NCBI GenBank assembly: GCA_037576215.1
Contig: JBANDB010000012.1
Location: 2,294,001-2,358,000 of the forward strand
DNA from: Armillaria gallica
Taxonomy: Eukaryota; Basidiomycota; Agaricomycetes; Agaricales; Physalacriaceae
Length of the DNA: 64,000 bases
Direction of reading: 5' to 3'
Part shown: in pieces, positions 60,892 to 64,000 of the stretch
Numbering within the stretch: position 1 is the first letter of the stretch
Layout of the letters: each line of letters begins with the position of its first letter
The notes under the pieces: model-generated
The model's input: the letters and a program-made list of their open reading frames with translations, nothing else
What the model was told of the DNA's origin: nothing
The model's database searches: none
Program-made: the position numbers and the translations under genes

Positions 60892-62244
60892 ATGTTGCAG
60901 CTTGGAGATCAGATGGAGACGAAACCAAGATCCGACGCCACTCTTCCCCAGGAACTCGTTGACATTATTATCAACGAAATTCCAATCAACGATCATCGTA
61001 CACTCTCTTCCTGCGCCCTTGTTGCTAGACCATGGGTTTTCACAAGCCAACGCCGCCTACACTCTCGTATTGACATATCTCTCCTAGAGTCGGAGGAAGC
61101 GGGAACCGCAGCAACGTCCACAGGACAGCAATTTGCCCACGTCCTAGCCACGGCACCCCACATCGCGTCTTTTGTTGAGCATCTCTCAATAAAGAATCGC
61201 GACGTCGAGGAATAGACCCCCAAAGCCCCTGGCTTGTATACTCCAAAGCAGCATGGGAGACCATCTTCCTCCACGTCGGCTTGGAGAACCTCCTCAGTCT
61301 ATACATCGAATTTGGGTACCACGATTATGGGGATGATGCAGAGGTATTCAAAGATCTCCTGCGGCGTGCCTTTAGCCAGCTTCCAAGCCTCAGAGAAGTC
61401 ACCCTCAGCCAAATCTGTCCATTCATAGATGTATACGGCATTTTCTCCCTATTCCAAGGTGCCCAAGCGCTTAGGCACATCAGCTTGTGTGATGTGGTCC
61501 CCTCGAGCTACACACCCCAAGCCGCTGCGAGGATCGCGCTACCGATAGATTGCCTCACGCTCTCTCTGGAGCACAGCGACTTTATCAGATTAGCGAGCAT
61601 GATGCTCCATCTCGTGGGGGACCTAGACGTGCTGGACCTCTCGCATGTGACGACACTCTGGATCCGCTTCCTTACGCTTTCAGAGGTCCTCGCAGCTAAC
61701 AAGATCCTCCATTCCAAAGAGACGATCTTTCCATCTCTGAGAACCCTCAAAATAGAGATGGAAGTGCTCCGTACGTTTTGCATCGCAATCATAGTTTTGG
61801 TGTTGATATTTCCTTCCCGTAGCTACAGAGATTAACACCGACATAGTCTTGGATATGGGACTCCCGGGTATACGTCACATCCACCTGATGATATCCCCAA
61901 CGCTCGCCGCATTTGACGCTTGGTTTCTTATCTCCATAATGGTCCGCTGGTGGAGCCTCATCTTCACCAGGATATCCAGGAATTATATCCAGGAGGTGAC
62001 ACTGACAATACCACCGAAATCCGCAATAGACCTATATAACAACGATGTGCCTATGTCGCTGGATGGTATCCGGGAAAATTGGAAGGCGCTGGATAAGGCG
62101 TTGACGGGGACGGAGATGAGGTATTTGAGGAAGGTTCATCTCGACGTTGGTGGGGGCCTGGATCCGGATAAACCGTTCTTGGGCCCGCTGAGCATCGAGG
62201 AAGCCTTGCCAATGTTGACGAAGGGAAAGCTTCTTGCTTATTGA
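60892..62244 (+). CDS. F-box-like protein with one frame break
   Basis: Two exons, 60892-61770 and 61823-62244. With one base added the protein is 433 residues. N-terminal F-box-like part: LPQELVDIIINEIPINDHRTL, then SSCALVARPWVFTSQRRLHS, very like the gene just upstream (LPQEIIDQI, CALVSRSWKESSQRHIF). Downstream are leucine-rich strands (LPSLREVTLSQ, LRHISLCDV, LDVLDLSHV, LRKVHLDVGG). At the A-run 61191-61193 the frame changes: before it HIASFVEHLSIK, after it RRRGIDPQSPWLVYS, a normal continuation in this family; one more A joins them and also makes the total length a multiple of three. The start could also be the ATG at 60913. Confidence 0.78.
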
Positions 62245-63625
62245 TTAAATTCATGGGTGCGTGTTGCATCTCGCATCTCGCTCCCGGAGGATAGTTACTT
62301 GTTCTCAGCACTGAGAAGGGTGGGAAAACTGTACCACTAGGAAGAAAATTTAATGTATCTATTCCTTGTGGCTTCTGTTCCGTGCATCGTGTAGTCGCGC
62401 TTTCGATTCCTCCGGAGTGCAAGGTCGACCATGCGTCTCATTATCAAGCCCTTGGGCATCGGTGTCCATGGTAATTAAGCTGCCGTTAAGCCTCGGTAGT
62501 TGCAACAAGAGTTGAACCCTCTCTTATCTATTCATCACGCAATTTAGTGACGCATCCAGTCTTTGTCAACGGCTAATCCAAACTCATTTTATCTGCGATG
62601 CGCTACTACTTTGAAGCGCTCTTGGGAGAAGAAGCGTAACCTCGAGGGACAGGACAGGTTGCCGACAGACGCACTGATGGAGATGGAGCAACATTGAAAT
62701 CAAAATTTGAGGACCGGATCGAATTGAAGTTGCACCCAAACTGGGGCTTGGACTTGATGTTTCGTCAGAAGTTAGAGAAGATGCTGCTGCCCCGGAAGAT
62801 GCGAACGGCTCTCACAGTGATGTCACTGGCCGGTGTGACTAACGTCGACGCGTTCACTGTCTGCCCTGCCTTGTCCGCTCATTGATATTCAAGGATTTGG
62901 CATAGATAGTGAGTCTATTATGTAGTAACCTTGCTCTCGGTGATAACTTATGAGTAACTGCCGTAGCTCCGAAGGGATTACGCGATTTCGAGACGCTCCA
63001 TGCACTATCGGTAAGTATCCTGTAAGTAGACCACCCCGGCAGCAGATTCGTGACTTGCTTTGATCGTGATCGGAACTATTTCGTATTATGTCCAAAGAAC
63101 ATTGTTCCAGGAACGAGGGATGCTCCCACTCTCAGATCCTAAAGGACCTAAACTTGAATGCGTATACAGATAGCTCCCGTGTTGCCCTATATGCGTGATT
63201 CCATCTTACACCGAGGATAAGGATAATGATTTGAGCGATAAACGCGAACGAATTTGCGTAGAAAAATTTCCAGAGATACTCCGCCATCAGCGGCGAAAAA
63301 TAAGCCTTGATAAATAGCGGCTATGACGCTTTGAGTCGTTGACACCGTCGAAGGACAAGTTTCAATGGTGATTGAGGGGATCCGCGCGGTTTTCGAAGCG
63401 CGGTGACAAATGACGACATCGGCGAAAGTTCCCCATGTTGATGTCTCCCACATTACGCGACCAATAAATGCTCTCAGTCATTAAGCAGCGCGGGCCGGTT
63501 GAAAGATAAGAATAGCAGAACGGTACATCAAATCCGAGCAAAGAGAAGTTGTACGGCAGCACACCATATGGAAGGGAAGGGTAAGTACAAGCAAACACAG
63601 TACAGAAAGAGACAATACGCCATCC
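62245..63625. other. Region between the last F-box gene and SF3B4
   Basis: Convergent 3' ends, 1.4 kb apart. No gene or repeat recognised. Confidence 0.5.
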
Positions 63626-64000
63626 CTAGAATTGCGGTTGTGGAGGCGGCTGGGGTGGCATGGCTCCGGGAGGAAAAGCGAACCCTGGAGGAGGCGGCGG
63701 AGGGAAACCTCCATATACCGGCATTCCGGGTGGTGGGATAGGCATCTGCATAGGAGGAGCCATAGGCGGCATACCCATCGGCGGCATGACCGTCTGCTGT
63801 TGCGTGAACCCAGGCGGTGGCGGCGGTTGGGCAAGAACTCCAGCGAATTGTCCTTGATATGGCCCCTGGAATCCAGGCATTGGTGGTTGGGCACCAAAAG
63901 CCATTGGACCGGGAGGCGGACGCGAGGCAACAGGTAAGGCATTGTTTTTGCGGGCCTGGGCTGCTAGTAAACGCTCGGCGGATGTGCCGTGACGCTCTCC
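63626..64000 (-). CDS. Splicing factor 3b subunit 4 (SF3B4/Hsh49-like), C-terminal part
   Basis: The last 124 residues of a protein entering from the right edge. They start GERHGTSAERLLAAQARKNN, matching the GERHGSAAERLLAAQ segment that follows the two RNA-recognition motifs of SF3B4, a U2 snRNP protein contacting the branch-site region. A Pro/Gly/Met-rich tail follows (PPMGMPPMAPP, GGFPPPPPPGFAFPP) and ends PPPQPQF. Frame and stop are clean. The RRM domains lie outside the window, so the call rests on this diagnostic segment and the tail type. Confidence 0.88.
   Translation of the reverse strand, partial: GERHGTSAERLLAAQARKNNALPVASRPPPGPMAFGAQPPMPGFQGPYQGQFAGVLAQPPPPPGFTQQQTVMPPMGMPPMAPPMQMPIPPPGMPVYGGFPPPPPPGFAFPPGAMPPQPPPQPQF

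Overview
The window looks like nuclear DNA of a filamentous basidiomycete, probably an agaricomycete. Nearly every gene that can be assembled is cut by introns of about 45-60 bases with GT-AG ends. Intergenic stretches are CT-rich before start codons. The accessory gene families (F-box-like proteins with N-terminal coiled coils, HET-domain proteins, oligopeptide transporters) are those expanded in mushroom-forming fungi. Exon joins below were made by hand from splice signals, reading phase and family motifs.

Left part (1-19.8 kb) is ordinary housekeeping DNA: a succinyl-CoA:3-ketoacid CoA transferase running off the left edge (-), an SMI1/KNR4-type cell-wall regulator (+), a membrane-anchored aldehyde dehydrogenase (+), the NuA4 scaffold EAF1/VID21 (+), a type II membrane GH5 exo-beta-1,3-glucanase (+), a tiny ATPase-inhibitor-like gene (-) and an NmrA-like reductase (-).

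The middle (19.8-37.9 kb) is very gene-poor: one unrecognised but well-structured gene at 28.3-29.5 kb (-), an intron-containing tRNA-Ile(UAU) at 34.1 kb and, just beside it, two diverged ~420-base tandem repeats. The remaining DNA shows no family I recognise; the + strand is purine-rich at 24-28 kb and pyrimidine-rich at 30.7-33.4 kb. Glutathione reductase (+) and a divergent casein kinase 1 (-) close this part.

The right part (43-62 kb) is an accessory island: an F-box-like gene, a HET-domain gene, two MITE-like elements built from GATTATG motifs, a 23-exon oligopeptide transporter, an agmatinase-like ureohydrolase with a signal peptide, and two more F-box-like genes. A 1.25-kb segment holding the convergent 3' ends of an F-box gene and the transporter is present twice, 6.55 kb apart; each copy keeps the full version of only one of the two genes. 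The window ends in the 3' exon of splicing factor SF3B4 (-).

Four otherwise well-conserved genes lose frame by one base inside a homopolymer run, and EAF1 changes frame in low-complexity coding DNA. This points first to base-length errors in the assembly, and it should be settled before any of these genes is called a pseudogene. I did not find a convincing new multi-gene system. The most unusual items are the reciprocal duplication, the GATTATG elements, the 5-base exons and the stop-free 3n introns inside conserved domains.
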